Shown one piece after another: positions 16,422 through 26,412 of a DNA stretch of 64,000 bases. Source of the DNA: Zhongshania sp. (GTDB lineage: Bacteria; Pseudomonadota; Gammaproteobacteria; Pseudomonadales; Spongiibacteraceae). The translations under genes and the position numbers were made by a program. The stretch covers positions 1 through 64,000 of the forward strand of contig JAGPVP010000061.1 of assembly GCA_018066965.1 (NCBI GenBank). The letters are read 5' to 3'. Within the stretch, counting starts at the first letter, position 1, and the number at the start of each line of letters is the position of its first letter. Below the pieces are notes generated by a model that made no database searches, was not told the origin of the DNA, and worked only from the letters and a program-made list of their open reading frames with translations.

Positions 16422-18182
16422 TTGAAAATAGCAACAATTAAGCAATATTTCCCCATATTAACGTGGGCCGCTGACTACCAACGCGACACATTAATTAGCG
16501 ATCTTTTAGCAGCGGTGATCGTCACCATCATGCTGATTCCACAATCGCTGGCCTATGCCTTACTAGCGGGATTGCCGCCAGAAATGGGCTTATATGCAAG
16601 CATGTTGCCCTTGGTCGCCTACGCGATTTTTGGCACCAGCCGCACCTTGTCCGTTGGCCCAGTCGCGGTTGTGTCACTGATGACGGCTTCCGCCATAAGC
16701 CATATCGCTGCGCAAGGTAGCGTCGGCTACATTGAAGCCGCGCTGTTACTCGCACTACTTTCCGGCTTATTCCTTCTGGGCATGGGCATCTTTCGGATGG
16801 GGTTTTTAGCGAACTTTCTATCCCACCCCGTTATTGCAGGCTTTATCACTGCGTCGGGGATAATTATTGCCGTTAGCCAGCTAAAACATATTTTAGGAAT
16901 TAACGCATCGGGCGAAAATTTATTTCATTTATTAAGTGCCTTACTCAATGAAATTACCAATACCAATTTCTATACCCTAGCCGTTGGCCTGCCGGTACTC
17001 GCGTTTTTATTCTGGGTACGAAGTGGTTTAAAACCTTTACTAATGCGTGCTGGGCTGAGTGACAAAGCCGCGGGGATGCTGTCTAAAACGGGCCCAGTTA
17101 TCGGAATTATTGCGACCAGTGTTGCTGCCTATGCATTTGATCTTGGCCAGCACGGCGTTAAGCTTGTTGGCGAAATACCAAGTGGTTTACCCAGTTTACA
17201 AATACCCAATATCAGCCACGACGCGTGGCGAGAATTATTAGTTTCCGCCATTTTCATTTCTATCATTGGCTTCGTAGAATCAATTTCGGTTGGCCACACC
17301 CTTGCGGCCAAACGGCGTCAAAAGATAACCCCAAACCAAGAGCTTATTGGTTTGGGCGCAGCCAATGTAGCCGCCGCATTTTCCGGCGGCTACCCTGTTA
17401 CTGGTGGCTTTGCACGCTCGGTAGTTAACTTTGACGCTGGCGCCGTAACGCCCGCCGCAGGGATTTTCACTGCAGTCGGCATTGGCTTTGCAGCGCTATT
17501 TTTTACCCCTTATTTAGCTTATCTGCCGAAGGCAACCTTAGCGGCAACGATTATTGTTGCGGTATTGTCGCTAGTAGATTTTTCAATTTTAAGAAGAAGC
17601 TGGGGATATGCCCGCAGTGACTTTATTGCTGTGTGCACAACTTTATTAGTAACGCTAATTGCCGGTGTAGAAAGCGGCGTTGCCTGCGGTGTGTTTGCAT
17701 CACTTGCTCTACATTTATATAAAACCTCAACACCACATATGGCGGTTGTTGGCGAAGTACCCGGCACTGAGCACTATCGCAATGTGAATCGCCACAAAGT
17801 TATAACCCATAGCGAGATTCTTTCTTTGCGCGTCGATGAAAGTTTGTATTTCGCTAATGCCGGATTCATTGAAGATAGAATTTATGAACTTATAGAAAAA
17901 AATCCTGCAATACGCCATGTTATTTTAATGTGTACGGCGGTGAATGAAATTGACCTTAGTGCTTTGGAAACATTGGAATCCATTAATCACCGATTAAATG
18001 ACAGTGGAATTAAGCTGCATTTATCTGAAGTTAAGGGGCCGGTGAGCGATGTACTTTTAAAAACAGAATTCATAAAACATTTAAGTGGTGAAATTTTTCT
18101 GTCTCACCATCTTGGCGTTAAAAAAATTCTAGCGAGCAATATAAAGCCAGAAGAGGGCGCCACGCCGAACTGGAATATATAA
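16422..18182 (+). CDS. SulP-family sulfate/anion transporter with STAS domain
   Basis: A 586-residue SulP transporter. The N-terminal AAVIVTIMLIPQSLAYALLAGLP region is the family signature and precedes about 10-12 membrane helices. A cytoplasmic STAS domain occupies about 450-575. The frame starts with TTG at 16422 and has AGGA 9 bases upstream; no better ATG is near. It lies 11 bases after the SQR fusion, so it belongs to the sulfide operon. It could export sulfite/sulfate produced by sulfide oxidation or import sulfate; the direction is inference. Confidence 0.9.
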   Translation: MKIATIKQYFPILTWAADYQRDTLISDLLAAVIVTIMLIPQSLAYALLAGLPPEMGLYASMLPLVAYAIFGTSRTLSVGPVAVVSLMTASAISHIAAQGSVGYIEAALLLALLSGLFLLGMGIFRMGFLANFLSHPVIAGFITASGIIIAVSQLKHILGINASGENLFHLLSALLNEITNTNFYTLAVGLPVLAFLFWVRSGLKPLLMRAGLSDKAAGMLSKTGPVIGIIATSVAAYAFDLGQHGVKLVGEIPSGLPSLQIPNISHDAWRELLVSAIFISIIGFVESISVGHTLAAKRRQKITPNQELIGLGAANVAAAFSGGYPVTGGFARSVVNFDAGAVTPAAGIFTAVGIGFAALFFTPYLAYLPKATLAATIIVAVLSLVDFSILRRSWGYARSDFIAVCTTLLVTLIAGVESGVACGVFASLALHLYKTSTPHMAVVGEVPGTEHYRNVNRHKVITHSEILSLRVDESLYFANAGFIEDRIYELIEKNPAIRHVILMCTAVNEIDLSALETLESINHRLNDSGIKLHLSEVKGPVSDVLLKTEFIKHLSGEIFLSHHLGVKKILASNIKPEEGATPNWNI

Positions 18183-18252
18183 TTTTATTTCTTTGTATTC
18201 GGGACCACACATGCCGCTAAAGCACAGTAACACTTGACTTTAAACGCCGGCA

Positions 18253-19371
18253 ATGCGGCAATCAGCCACACACTTTAATGTCGATTCCGCCATGATTTTA
18301 TTGCTAATTTATGTTGCCATCGCCTTAGGCGTTTCTTTTTTGTGCTCTGTATTAGAAGCCGTGCTACTCAGCGTCACACCCTCATATATCGCAGCTGAAG
18401 AGGAGCGCGGCCATCGCAACGGGCGTCTGTGGCGCAACTACAAAACCGATATCGACAGGCCATTGGCGGCCATTCTAAGCCTCAATACCATAGCTCACAC
18501 AGTGGGCGCGGCAGGGGCGGGAGCGCAGGCAACTGCTCTGTTTGGCGAAGCCTATTTCGGGCTTATTTCTGCAGTACTCACACTACTAATTCTATTTATA
18601 TCTGAAATTATTCCGAAAACCCTTGGTGCTTTATTCTGGCGTCAATTGTCGCCGCCCTGCGCCATTATTTTGCGATTTATAATGTGGGCAATGTACCCAC
18701 TAGTGGCAATGGCGCAGGTAGTTACACGTTTATTGTCTCGCGGAGCGGGATCTCACTCCATCAGTCGGGAAGAATTTGTTGCCTTAGCAGAAGTCGCCGT
18801 CAGCGAAGGTATTTTAGATCAAGAGGAGTCTAACGCGGTCGCCAGCTTAATTCGCTTTCGCTCCCTGCAAGCAAGAGATGTTATGACTCCACGTTTAGTC
18901 ATTTTCAGTCTATCCGAAACTGCCAGCGTTCGCGACGTAGTAGAGGGCCATGACGCTATTTTGTTTTCTCGCATCCCGGTTTATGCCAATGACACAGACA
19001 ATATCACCGGCTTTATCCGCAAAGATGAGTTGATGCTCAGCCTGGCTCGCAACCCAGACGCAGCATTAAGCACCCTGCGACGCGAGCTATACGTGGTACC
19101 AGAGACCTTGCCAACGCCAGAGCTGCTACAAAAGCTAACGGAAATGCGCTTGCAAATAGCCTTAGTCGTTAATGAATACGGCAGCGTAATGGGGCTAGTT
19201 ACGGTAGAGGATTTAATAGAGACCATGCTGGGCATGGAGATTGTTGATGAAACTGACACCGCCGTCGACATGCAGGTCTTAGCCCGCGAGTTATGGGCCA
19301 AGCGCGCGCGCCGATTAGGGGTATTCGATGATGAAAAAATCAGCGCCGCCGCGGGGGGAACAACCTTTTAA
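18253..19371 (+). CDS. CNNM/CorC-type membrane protein (DUF21 + CBS pair)
   Basis: A 372-residue protein with an N-terminal DUF21 membrane domain (about 15-170, including the FISEIIPKTLGALFW stretch) and two CBS domains at about 190-320 with MTPRLV and VNEYGSVMGLVTVEDLIE. Relatives take part in magnesium/cobalt homeostasis or sit in the membrane as haemolysin-family proteins. The start may be the internal ATG at 18292, which would begin just at the first helix. The C-terminal CorC_HlyC transporter-associated domain is lacking, which is common in this subgroup. Its stop codon abuts that of the convergent lipoprotein gene. Confidence 0.87.
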   Translation: MRQSATHFNVDSAMILLLIYVAIALGVSFLCSVLEAVLLSVTPSYIAAEEERGHRNGRLWRNYKTDIDRPLAAILSLNTIAHTVGAAGAGAQATALFGEAYFGLISAVLTLLILFISEIIPKTLGALFWRQLSPPCAIILRFIMWAMYPLVAMAQVVTRLLSRGAGSHSISREEFVALAEVAVSEGILDQEESNAVASLIRFRSLQARDVMTPRLVIFSLSETASVRDVVEGHDAILFSRIPVYANDTDNITGFIRKDELMLSLARNPDAALSTLRRELYVVPETLPTPELLQKLTEMRLQIALVVNEYGSVMGLVTVEDLIETMLGMEIVDETDTAVDMQVLARELWAKRARRLGVFDDEKISAAAGGTTF

Positions 19372-19959
19372 TTAATAGCTAAAGGTAAGTGGTTCGGTTT
19401 CCTGACTCTTCACCGTCACTGGTAGGCGGAAGTCACCCGGCATTTTCTTTACCGTATACTCCTGACCTCTAGTCTGATGAACATAGCTAAAATATTCATC
19501 ATCCAGACCTTCAATTTTGTAAGCATCGTAATGCTCAGCCACGGTAGGGTCGGCGGGTTTCATGCCGTCAATCGTGACCCAGCCGCGAAAGATTCGAAAG
19601 TAAATATCTCCTGACACGCCCCAAAAACCGACTTCTGATTGCGAGCGAGCATTGCCATCAGCCGCCAAAAACCGAAAGTCGACTCTATACGTACCGTCGG
19701 CAGAGCGCTCGGTGAGCCATTCTTTTTGGCCGCCATCTGCCATTCTGCGAATACCGTACCACTTGCCCAACAACATATTTCTGGACGCGCTGCTGGCCAT
19801 CTTTTGGAGATCTGTCGACTCATCTGGAAGCAAGCTTTCTTCCGCCTGCACAGTCTCCAGCAAATTAGCGGGAAGCACAGACACAGATTTACTAGATTTA
19901 AACTGCGAGCACCCCACCAATAACATCGATAACAATGTATAGCCAAGCAACTGTTTCAT
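19372..19959 (-). CDS. Lipoprotein of unknown function
   Basis: From the ATG at 19959 the protein has 195 residues and a lipoprotein signal, MKQLLGYTLLSMLLVGC, with lipidated Cys17. The mature part has a compact domain (MLLGKWYGIRR...KEWLTERSADGTYRVDF) resembling a lipocalin-like or beta-rich fold. A longer frame starts at 19989 but adds ten residues before the signal. No function is recognised. Confidence 0.7.
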   Translation of the reverse strand: MKQLLGYTLLSMLLVGCSQFKSSKSVSVLPANLLETVQAEESLLPDESTDLQKMASSASRNMLLGKWYGIRRMADGGQKEWLTERSADGTYRVDFRFLAADGNARSQSEVGFWGVSGDIYFRIFRGWVTIDGMKPADPTVAEHYDAYKIEGLDDEYFSYVHQTRGQEYTVKKMPGDFRLPVTVKSQETEPLTFSY

Positions 19960-20021
19960 TTCAAAATTTATTCCTAATTCAGCCCACACAGGCCACTTTC
20001 TCGGTATTTGATATCACGGCC

Positions 20022-23000
20022 TCAGGTCTCGTCCAAAACCAACAAATATTGGTGGGCGGGAAAATACAGTGCCGTGATGATCGCGCATTCTACCCCAGTT
20101 GCGTGTAAAGCTTGCTGATAAATACGCATTTTTGTGCGATATCGATCTGCCTGCTCATCAAAAAATCGCTGTTTATTGCCTTTTGCTTGGGCGGTTTTGT
20201 AATCGACGATCCAACAGCGGTCTTGATCGATAAAAACCCGATCTAAAATCAGGGTTTGCCACTGTCCGCCAATCATGCGCCGAACCGTCTGCTCACTGGC
20301 CTGCCACTGATAGCTAGCCAAAATCCACTGACCTTTCTCACACGCCAAGGTATTTGTAACGAGGGTCATAACCCTATTCACGCTGTCGTCTAAACCCGGT
20401 TCGGGATGGCAGTGGTGGCGCAGACGCTGCGTGACCCCGCGCTGCAGGCGATCATTATCTAAAACCCATTGCTCGCGGTCGTTGCGCCGCCCTAGGCGCT
20501 CCATAAGTTCGTGGAAAACAATACCCACGGCGCGGTCTTCAATATTATCTTCCAGCACCGCATTTTCGGTTTGGCGCTGGGCGCGCTGAAGGGGGGATTC
20601 GGGTGGTTTAGGAACCTGCCACACCGGCTCGCTAGCAATATGCAAATTCCGTAAGCGCGGCGCCATCGGCACCCGCAATGGTGCGACAAGATCGCGTTCG
20701 GCAATTACCTCTGCGCGTTCAAACGCATCTCCGACGCTTGCCCACAAGCGATGTAAGACGCTGCCCGCCGTGGCCGCAACATCACCTTTGCTATTCATTT
20801 GCGCTAAACCGAACACATGTAAGGCACGCTTGGCACGGGTGAGGGCAACATAAATTAAGCGATCAATTTCTTCATCTAAGGCGCGGGCTTGGGTGTCGCT
20901 CATATAGCGATAGAGTTTTTCGGCGGCGTGATCTGCGCCGGAACGCTGTGGCTTGGGTGCAAATATCATGTGGCCGCGCAGGCGTTGCCACGCCAATAGG
21001 TCGCGATCAGCATTGCGACCAGATGCGCCCGTGCCGGGCAGAATCACCACATCAAACTCCAAGCCCTTGGATTTGTGAATGGTCATCAATTCAATATTGC
21101 TACTTGGCGGCACGGCGTACAGCCGCTCCAAGGCGCGCTCTAGGGTGCGAATATCTTCCAATAAACCTGCGGGCGCATACTCATTTAGCAAGGCCAAAAC
21201 CCGATCAATATCCCCTTGCTGATGCGGCTCTATACAGGCCGGCCCACCTAGTAAATACCAGGCGCTGCGCAAAGCCCAACGCAAATCTCGGCTCTGCGGA
21301 CAGCTTTCTATCCACGTCACCGTGTCTCGCATGTGAGTGAGCGCTTGCTGACCATCTTGGCTAAGTAGAGCGCAAACATCGCTGCTCATAATCGCATCGC
21401 GAAGCAAACCGCCAGACTCACGCAAGAGCAGTAAGTCATCCCAACTTAGCCCCACAAAAGGCGCGCGGACTACGCTGGCCCACGCCACATTGTCGGCCTC
21501 ATGCCATAAGGCCCTGAGCAGGGCCATAAAATCCATCACTGCGGGTGTAGCGCTTAGGCTATCAATATCTTGGCCAGAAAAGTGTAAGTTCACCGCCTTT
21601 AGCGCCGGCACAATATGTTTAAGATGACCGCGGTTCCGCACTAAAATCGCCACCGACGAGCTGGCCCCAGCAATGCTATCTTCTGCCTTAACTTGTTGAA
21701 TTAACGCAACAATTTCTCTCGCTTCGGCTTGCCCGGCGCTGAGTTTGGCATCTACCTTTTGCCCCAGCACTTGGGGATGAATACACACTTCACCGGCATT
21801 TTCACGCTGCGGCAGTGCGGCTTCATAATGGCGGCCACGATCCGTAAACAGAATTTTGAAGCAGTCGTTTACCCAATTAACCAAATCAGGCGAAGACCGG
21901 AAATTCGCTTTTAATTGCAGCGGCGTCAGCGCTTTGCCAGCAAAGCTGCCACGCTGTTGCAGCTCATCAAACAAACTGACTAAGCTACCGCGAAACGCAT
22001 AAATTGACTGCTGCAAATCGCCGCAGAAAAACACGCTGCGGCCATCATCTTCTTCCCAGCCTTGGCACAACGCCTCCAGCAACTCGATTTGGCTCACCGA
22101 GGTGTCCTGCATTTCATCAACCAGAATATGCCGAACGCGGTCTTCAACTAATAGTGCCTCGCCAACGATTTCGCCGTGTTCGGCGCTCAAAGCAGTAATG
22201 GCGCGCTGCGCTATCTCGCCAAAGTCGACACCGCCTTTATGCTCAAAACTAAGGCGTAGATGTGCCAACAAATAGGCGAGGGCGATACGAAAATGACCCA
22301 CTAATTCGCGACTGCTATCGGGAAAATACGGCGGCGGTAAATTGGCGATACAGGCCAAGTTAAGCGAGGCGACGTCAAATAAGCTGTCATCCTCCAAGCC
22401 CTTGAGCCAACTTTTGGCCTCGGCGGTGCCAGGCTGCCCCGCTTTAAGGCCGGCATAATTTAATGACCGCGGTTTATATAACTCATCTTTACCGGTCAAC
22501 ATCGCGCTGGCCAATGTTTGAATTAATGCAAACTCGGCTATGCCCAGCTGCTCACTGGGCCGTAAATCCGCCGCCCAGGCGTGGTCTTCATTAGATCCTG
22601 ACGAGGCAACAAAGGCGCCAATCAGCTGATCTATATTTAATTCCTTCAAGGCCGCCCATGCAGGCTCGAACTGCGCGGCAACTTCCTCTGCCAGCGCAGC
22701 CTCCATGACGTCTAAATCGCCACTGATCACATCGCGCAACCATTGATCTCGCTTAGACAATAAGGCCGATAACAAGGGCAGCAAAGTTTCAATCCGATTA
22801 CTGCCGTAGGCTAATAAATTTTGTAAGGCAGCGGCGAGGGCAGGGGGGCAATTAGCTTCATCCATTTGCCTAAATAAACTTAGAATGGCCTCACGATAAA
22901 GCGCATCGGCATCAGTGATCGGCACCGCCGCACCAAGACCTGAAAGCAAGGGTAAACGTCGCACTAAACTGCCACAAAAACTATCGAAGGTGGTAATGCG

Positions 23001-23381
23001 CAGGCGCGCGCTGTTCTGTAATAAATGCCAATGATTGGCGGCATCCTTTTCTAATACTTTATATACCGTCTCGCGAATATCGTGTTCAAAGCCACTGCTT
23101 ACAGGGCTAGGGTCTTGGCCTCTCGCACGTTGTGCTAAAGCCTCGGCACCGTCTTGCAGCGCTGATAAAACCCGCTCCTTAATTTCGCCCGCCGCCTTAT
23201 TGGTAAAGGTAATCGCGACCACAGTTTCTGGCTGCTCTACGGTGAGCAAGCAATGCAAATAGCGTAACAGCAGCACCCCAGTTTTACCGGAACCCGCCGG
23301 TGCCCGCACTAATACCGAACGACGCGGATCAACCGCCTGCTCGCGCTGATCTTGATCAGGTGGCCGAGGATACTGACTCAT
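20022..23381 (-). CDS. UvrD-like helicase-nuclease (AddA/RecB-like)
   Basis: A 1119-residue superfamily 1 helicase with a C-terminal RecB-type nuclease. Walker A APAGSGKT lies at 27-34 and ITFTNKAAGEIKERV follows. Walker B VDEMQDTS is near residue 420, and MTIHKSKGLEFDVVILP is motif V/VI. The nuclease motif WIVDYKTAQ is near 1065, with the upstream ILDRVF supplying the acid. It overlaps the partner gene upstream by 4 bases (ATGA), indicating translational coupling. The pair matches the AddAB-like double-strand-break repair type found in alphaproteobacteria and some gammaproteobacteria. Whether RecBCD is also present is not visible here. Confidence 0.87.
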   Translation of the reverse strand: MSQYPRPPDQDQREQAVDPRRSVLVRAPAGSGKTGVLLLRYLHCLLTVEQPETVVAITFTNKAAGEIKERVLSALQDGAEALAQRARGQDPSPVSSGFEHDIRETVYKVLEKDAANHWHLLQNSARLRITTFDSFCGSLVRRLPLLSGLGAAVPITDADALYREAILSLFRQMDEANCPPALAAALQNLLAYGSNRIETLLPLLSALLSKRDQWLRDVISGDLDVMEAALAEEVAAQFEPAWAALKELNIDQLIGAFVASSGSNEDHAWAADLRPSEQLGIAEFALIQTLASAMLTGKDELYKPRSLNYAGLKAGQPGTAEAKSWLKGLEDDSLFDVASLNLACIANLPPPYFPDSSRELVGHFRIALAYLLAHLRLSFEHKGGVDFGEIAQRAITALSAEHGEIVGEALLVEDRVRHILVDEMQDTSVSQIELLEALCQGWEEDDGRSVFFCGDLQQSIYAFRGSLVSLFDELQQRGSFAGKALTPLQLKANFRSSPDLVNWVNDCFKILFTDRGRHYEAALPQRENAGEVCIHPQVLGQKVDAKLSAGQAEAREIVALIQQVKAEDSIAGASSSVAILVRNRGHLKHIVPALKAVNLHFSGQDIDSLSATPAVMDFMALLRALWHEADNVAWASVVRAPFVGLSWDDLLLLRESGGLLRDAIMSSDVCALLSQDGQQALTHMRDTVTWIESCPQSRDLRWALRSAWYLLGGPACIEPHQQGDIDRVLALLNEYAPAGLLEDIRTLERALERLYAVPPSSNIELMTIHKSKGLEFDVVILPGTGASGRNADRDLLAWQRLRGHMIFAPKPQRSGADHAAEKLYRYMSDTQARALDEEIDRLIYVALTRAKRALHVFGLAQMNSKGDVAATAGSVLHRLWASVGDAFERAEVIAERDLVAPLRVPMAPRLRNLHIASEPVWQVPKPPESPLQRAQRQTENAVLEDNIEDRAVGIVFHELMERLGRRNDREQWVLDNDRLQRGVTQRLRHHCHPEPGLDDSVNRVMTLVTNTLACEKGQWILASYQWQASEQTVRRMIGGQWQTLILDRVFIDQDRCWIVDYKTAQAKGNKQRFFDEQADRYRTKMRIYQQALHATGVECAIITALYFPAHQYLLVLDET

Positions 23382-26056
23382 TGCGCATCCTCCTCAACCG
23401 TTAAATCTCGCAATAGCGGCAGTAAAAATGTACTAAAACCACGACTGTGGTTTTGACTAAAATCGTGTTCGATATTACCCGCCAAAATACCCGCCGCCAT
23501 ATCTTGTAAGGCGGTGGCCCAGGCGTCTAATTCCGCCTGCCATTTTTCTGGTGTATCAACGTCATTGGCGTGCGGCTTTTTCGCCAACACGCTACTCGCC
23601 CAATTGCTGCGCATATGAATTTTTAAGTCGTCGGGACTTTTAAGCTGCGCCAACATCACGCCGTCTAGCTGTTGCTCGTGACCCTGCTGCGTCAATGCGT
23701 ATATAGGCAGCTGCGGTTCACTTAAGTTATCTACGCTGAGTGAACGACCATCGATAGTGCCGGTTTTATAATCGATCACAAGGCGTTTATCGCCAATTTT
23801 ATCGATGCGATCCATGCGAATTTTTAAGGGAATGCCCATCAACTCACTTTCAATTAATTGTTCGGTAGAGAGCACTTCAAAATCTTGCAGACGGGGCCGC
23901 TCATTTTTATCCATCCACGCACATACCAACGTAATAACGCGCTCTTTTTCAATGTTCAATAATGATTCACCAAAGCGCGCCACACTGAGCTCAGGATTTT
24001 CTAAAGCGCGCTCGCAACTTTCACGCACCAACGCCGCTAATTGCAGCGCACTACACGCATCCAATGCAGATTTAGTTTGCAGCTTTTCCCATAGGTATTG
24101 CATGGTGTCGTGAATCAAAACACCTTGAATACGATGATCCAAGCCTTCTGCGGCAACAGGGAATTCTCGTAAATTTAATCTAAATTTTAAAAATGCAAAA
24201 AATGGACTGCTGGCATACTCTTTAAACAGCCCCGTGCCACCGCGAATGGCACCGCGCTGATCGGGGTTAACGGGCCGGACTCTGTCGTCGGCGGGAATGG
24301 TTAGTTCGCCCTGTGCGACATAGCGGTTCGCGCTAAGCCGCGCATCATCTTCTACAAAATCTGTCAGCAGAGTACACGGCCCCAAGGGACTGCCTGCCTC
24401 ATTTTCTCGACAGTGACTAAGGTGTACGTCCGGTGCCGATCGGAGCAAGCCGCGCAGTAATAGCTTGTCGCGCTGCAAACACAAACCTGGATCACTTTCT
24501 GGATAGTTCGCTTTCTGCTGCAATTCCAAAGGCAAAAACGGCGACGGCTCAACTCGACGGGGCAGGGCGTTGTCGTCTAGACCCATAATCCACACCGCAT
24601 CAAACTTCAAACCTAAGGCGTCGTCGTATGCCATCACCCGCACTGGGCTAGGCCACTCTCGGCTCACTGAAAAACGCTTGGTACTTAAAATATGCTGCAA
24701 CCACGACAGGGCGGTGTCGTGACTGACTTCTGCAAGCTGACGATCTAGGGCGCGAAATACATCCATAGCCTGACTAAAACCACGACGACATTGCTCTACT
24801 ACCGCATCGTCGTCACTCGCATTTGGCCAACCTGAATGTAGTAACAGCTGATCGAAAAATCGCACCCACGACGAAGGCAGCTGCCGCGCCGGCATGGTTT
24901 TTAGCATCGCATCTAAGTCGTGTAGCACGTCGCTGACACTAGGCTCATCTAGCTCCATTTTCCGCGCCAGCGAAATCGCATTGCGCAAGGTAGTCTCTGG
25001 GCCAAGACGCTCTCGCCAGCGAATATCCAAATTCGCTCTCACACTGCGGTGCTCAGGCCAACCACGCACAAAGCGCGAGCGCAAAATTCGGCTTAATTGT
25101 TCTAGTGGCAAGGCCCGAGAACTCAGGGAGATTAAATCCCATGCAGACTTAATTAATGGGTAAGACAGCAACGTTTCGCTAGACTCAAACACCCAGGGTT
25201 CACGCACTTCCTGGCCATGTGAGGGAAATAATCCGCTCGGGTAAAACTGTCTTTGCAAGACGTTATTCAATACTGCGTGGTAGCGATTCATGTCGGGAAC
25301 CAAAATCGCAAATAGCGCATCGTCTAGCGGTTTGTCGTGGCATTTTCCCTCGCTAAAACTAGCGCTCAACCACGCGGCTACCGCTTCGCACTCTTGGTTT
25401 ATTTGCGGCGCAGAACTAAATTTTGGCACACATTCAGGGCCTGCCTCGTCAGCCAGCGTCATAAGCGAAACCGATTCTCCGCAGCGCTGAATAAACTCAT
25501 GGACCGCAGGGCTAAGCGCTAAACCATCACTAAGCACTAACTGATCTGGCAAATCTAAGGCCGCGTCGTCCAGTAATACACCTAGATGAAGTGGCAGCTG
25601 TTGGCTACTTAGCGCCGACTGCGAATCCAACGTGGCTTGCATTGCCTTACGCCAATGATAAAAAGCCTGATACTCCGCAGAGAAGTGGTAATAATCTTCA
25701 TCATCGCTAAGTTGATACTGGGCATGTAATTGAAAGGCATCTACAAACTGGCGGGTAATCGCCATGCTATTCAAGCAATTTTCGGGGTAGAAATCGCTGT
25801 CTTCTATAATCTCCCTGGCTAGGGCGAGCAACTGAATAGGGCGCAATACTTGTTTAGCGGGAAAGGTGGCGTCCCACAATTCTGCCAACCATTGATCGAC
25901 GGGCATGACCGTGACGGTTTCAATAAACGCTTGATCGTGGCTGCCGCGCAGCTGAGCAATACGGTTTCGGCACTGACGCGCGCTAGCGTCGCTAGGCATT
26001 AATACAATGCTGTGGCCACTACAGCTCAGCAGCTCCTTTAACCCCATTACCGCCAC
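23378..26056 (-). CDS. AddB-like PD-(D/E)XK nuclease-family repair protein
   Basis: This 892-residue protein is the likely partner of the helicase. The C-terminal PD-(D/E)XK motif is LKIRMDRID...RLVIDYKTG near residues 750-775. The N-terminal part resembles inactivated helicase folds. It is shorter than typical AddB (about 1000 residues or more) and matches the shorter class of probable DNA-repair nucleases in gammaproteobacteria. The first ATG at 26056 is followed by another at 26047; both fit. It is the first gene of the two-gene operon. Confidence 0.85.
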   Translation of the reverse strand: MAVMGLKELLSCSGHSIVLMPSDASARQCRNRIAQLRGSHDQAFIETVTVMPVDQWLAELWDATFPAKQVLRPIQLLALAREIIEDSDFYPENCLNSMAITRQFVDAFQLHAQYQLSDDEDYYHFSAEYQAFYHWRKAMQATLDSQSALSSQQLPLHLGVLLDDAALDLPDQLVLSDGLALSPAVHEFIQRCGESVSLMTLADEAGPECVPKFSSAPQINQECEAVAAWLSASFSEGKCHDKPLDDALFAILVPDMNRYHAVLNNVLQRQFYPSGLFPSHGQEVREPWVFESSETLLSYPLIKSAWDLISLSSRALPLEQLSRILRSRFVRGWPEHRSVRANLDIRWRERLGPETTLRNAISLARKMELDEPSVSDVLHDLDAMLKTMPARQLPSSWVRFFDQLLLHSGWPNASDDDAVVEQCRRGFSQAMDVFRALDRQLAEVSHDTALSWLQHILSTKRFSVSREWPSPVRVMAYDDALGLKFDAVWIMGLDDNALPRRVEPSPFLPLELQQKANYPESDPGLCLQRDKLLLRGLLRSAPDVHLSHCRENEAGSPLGPCTLLTDFVEDDARLSANRYVAQGELTIPADDRVRPVNPDQRGAIRGGTGLFKEYASSPFFAFLKFRLNLREFPVAAEGLDHRIQGVLIHDTMQYLWEKLQTKSALDACSALQLAALVRESCERALENPELSVARFGESLLNIEKERVITLVCAWMDKNERPRLQDFEVLSTEQLIESELMGIPLKIRMDRIDKIGDKRLVIDYKTGTIDGRSLSVDNLSEPQLPIYALTQQGHEQQLDGVMLAQLKSPDDLKIHMRSNWASSVLAKKPHANDVDTPEKWQAELDAWATALQDMAAGILAGNIEHDFSQNHSRGFSTFLLPLLRDLTVEEDAQ

Positions 26057-26095
26057 AAGCGCGTCCCTTTAAATTATAAAATGAGAGTACTAAAT

Positions 26096-26350
26096 TTAAC
26101 GTACGAAACTAGTCGGCTTTTCTATCTCGTAGAGCGCATCACTGATGTCTGCCAACTTGTCTTCTAAAACCATTTTAGCGTCGTTTAAACCACGATTATA
26201 ATAATACGCACCGACTTCCTCTGAGAAAAAATCGGTGAGAAATTCCGCGTCAAACTTGCCAATATCTTGGTGCAATTCATCTTCAAAGTATCGCTGAACT
26301 TTTGCGATAATAATGTCTTTTTCTTCTTTAGAAAATTCAATAATGGCCAT
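26096..26350 (-). CDS. DUF2164 family protein
   Basis: A small acidic 84-residue cytoplasmic protein with the DUF2164 pattern: MAIIEFSKEEKDIIIAKVQRY, DAEFLTDFFSEEVGAYYYNRGL and ending in short helices. The function of the family is unknown. It is a single gene between the AddB-like and flavoprotein genes. Confidence 0.85.
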   Translation of the reverse strand: MAIIEFSKEEKDIIIAKVQRYFEDELHQDIGKFDAEFLTDFFSEEVGAYYYNRGLNDAKMVLEDKLADISDALYEIEKPTSFVR

Positions 26351-26412
26351 GCTATCTCCCTAGGTATTCAAATTATTCACATGCTCTTATAAAGGCATGT
26401 CACTACATTTTA

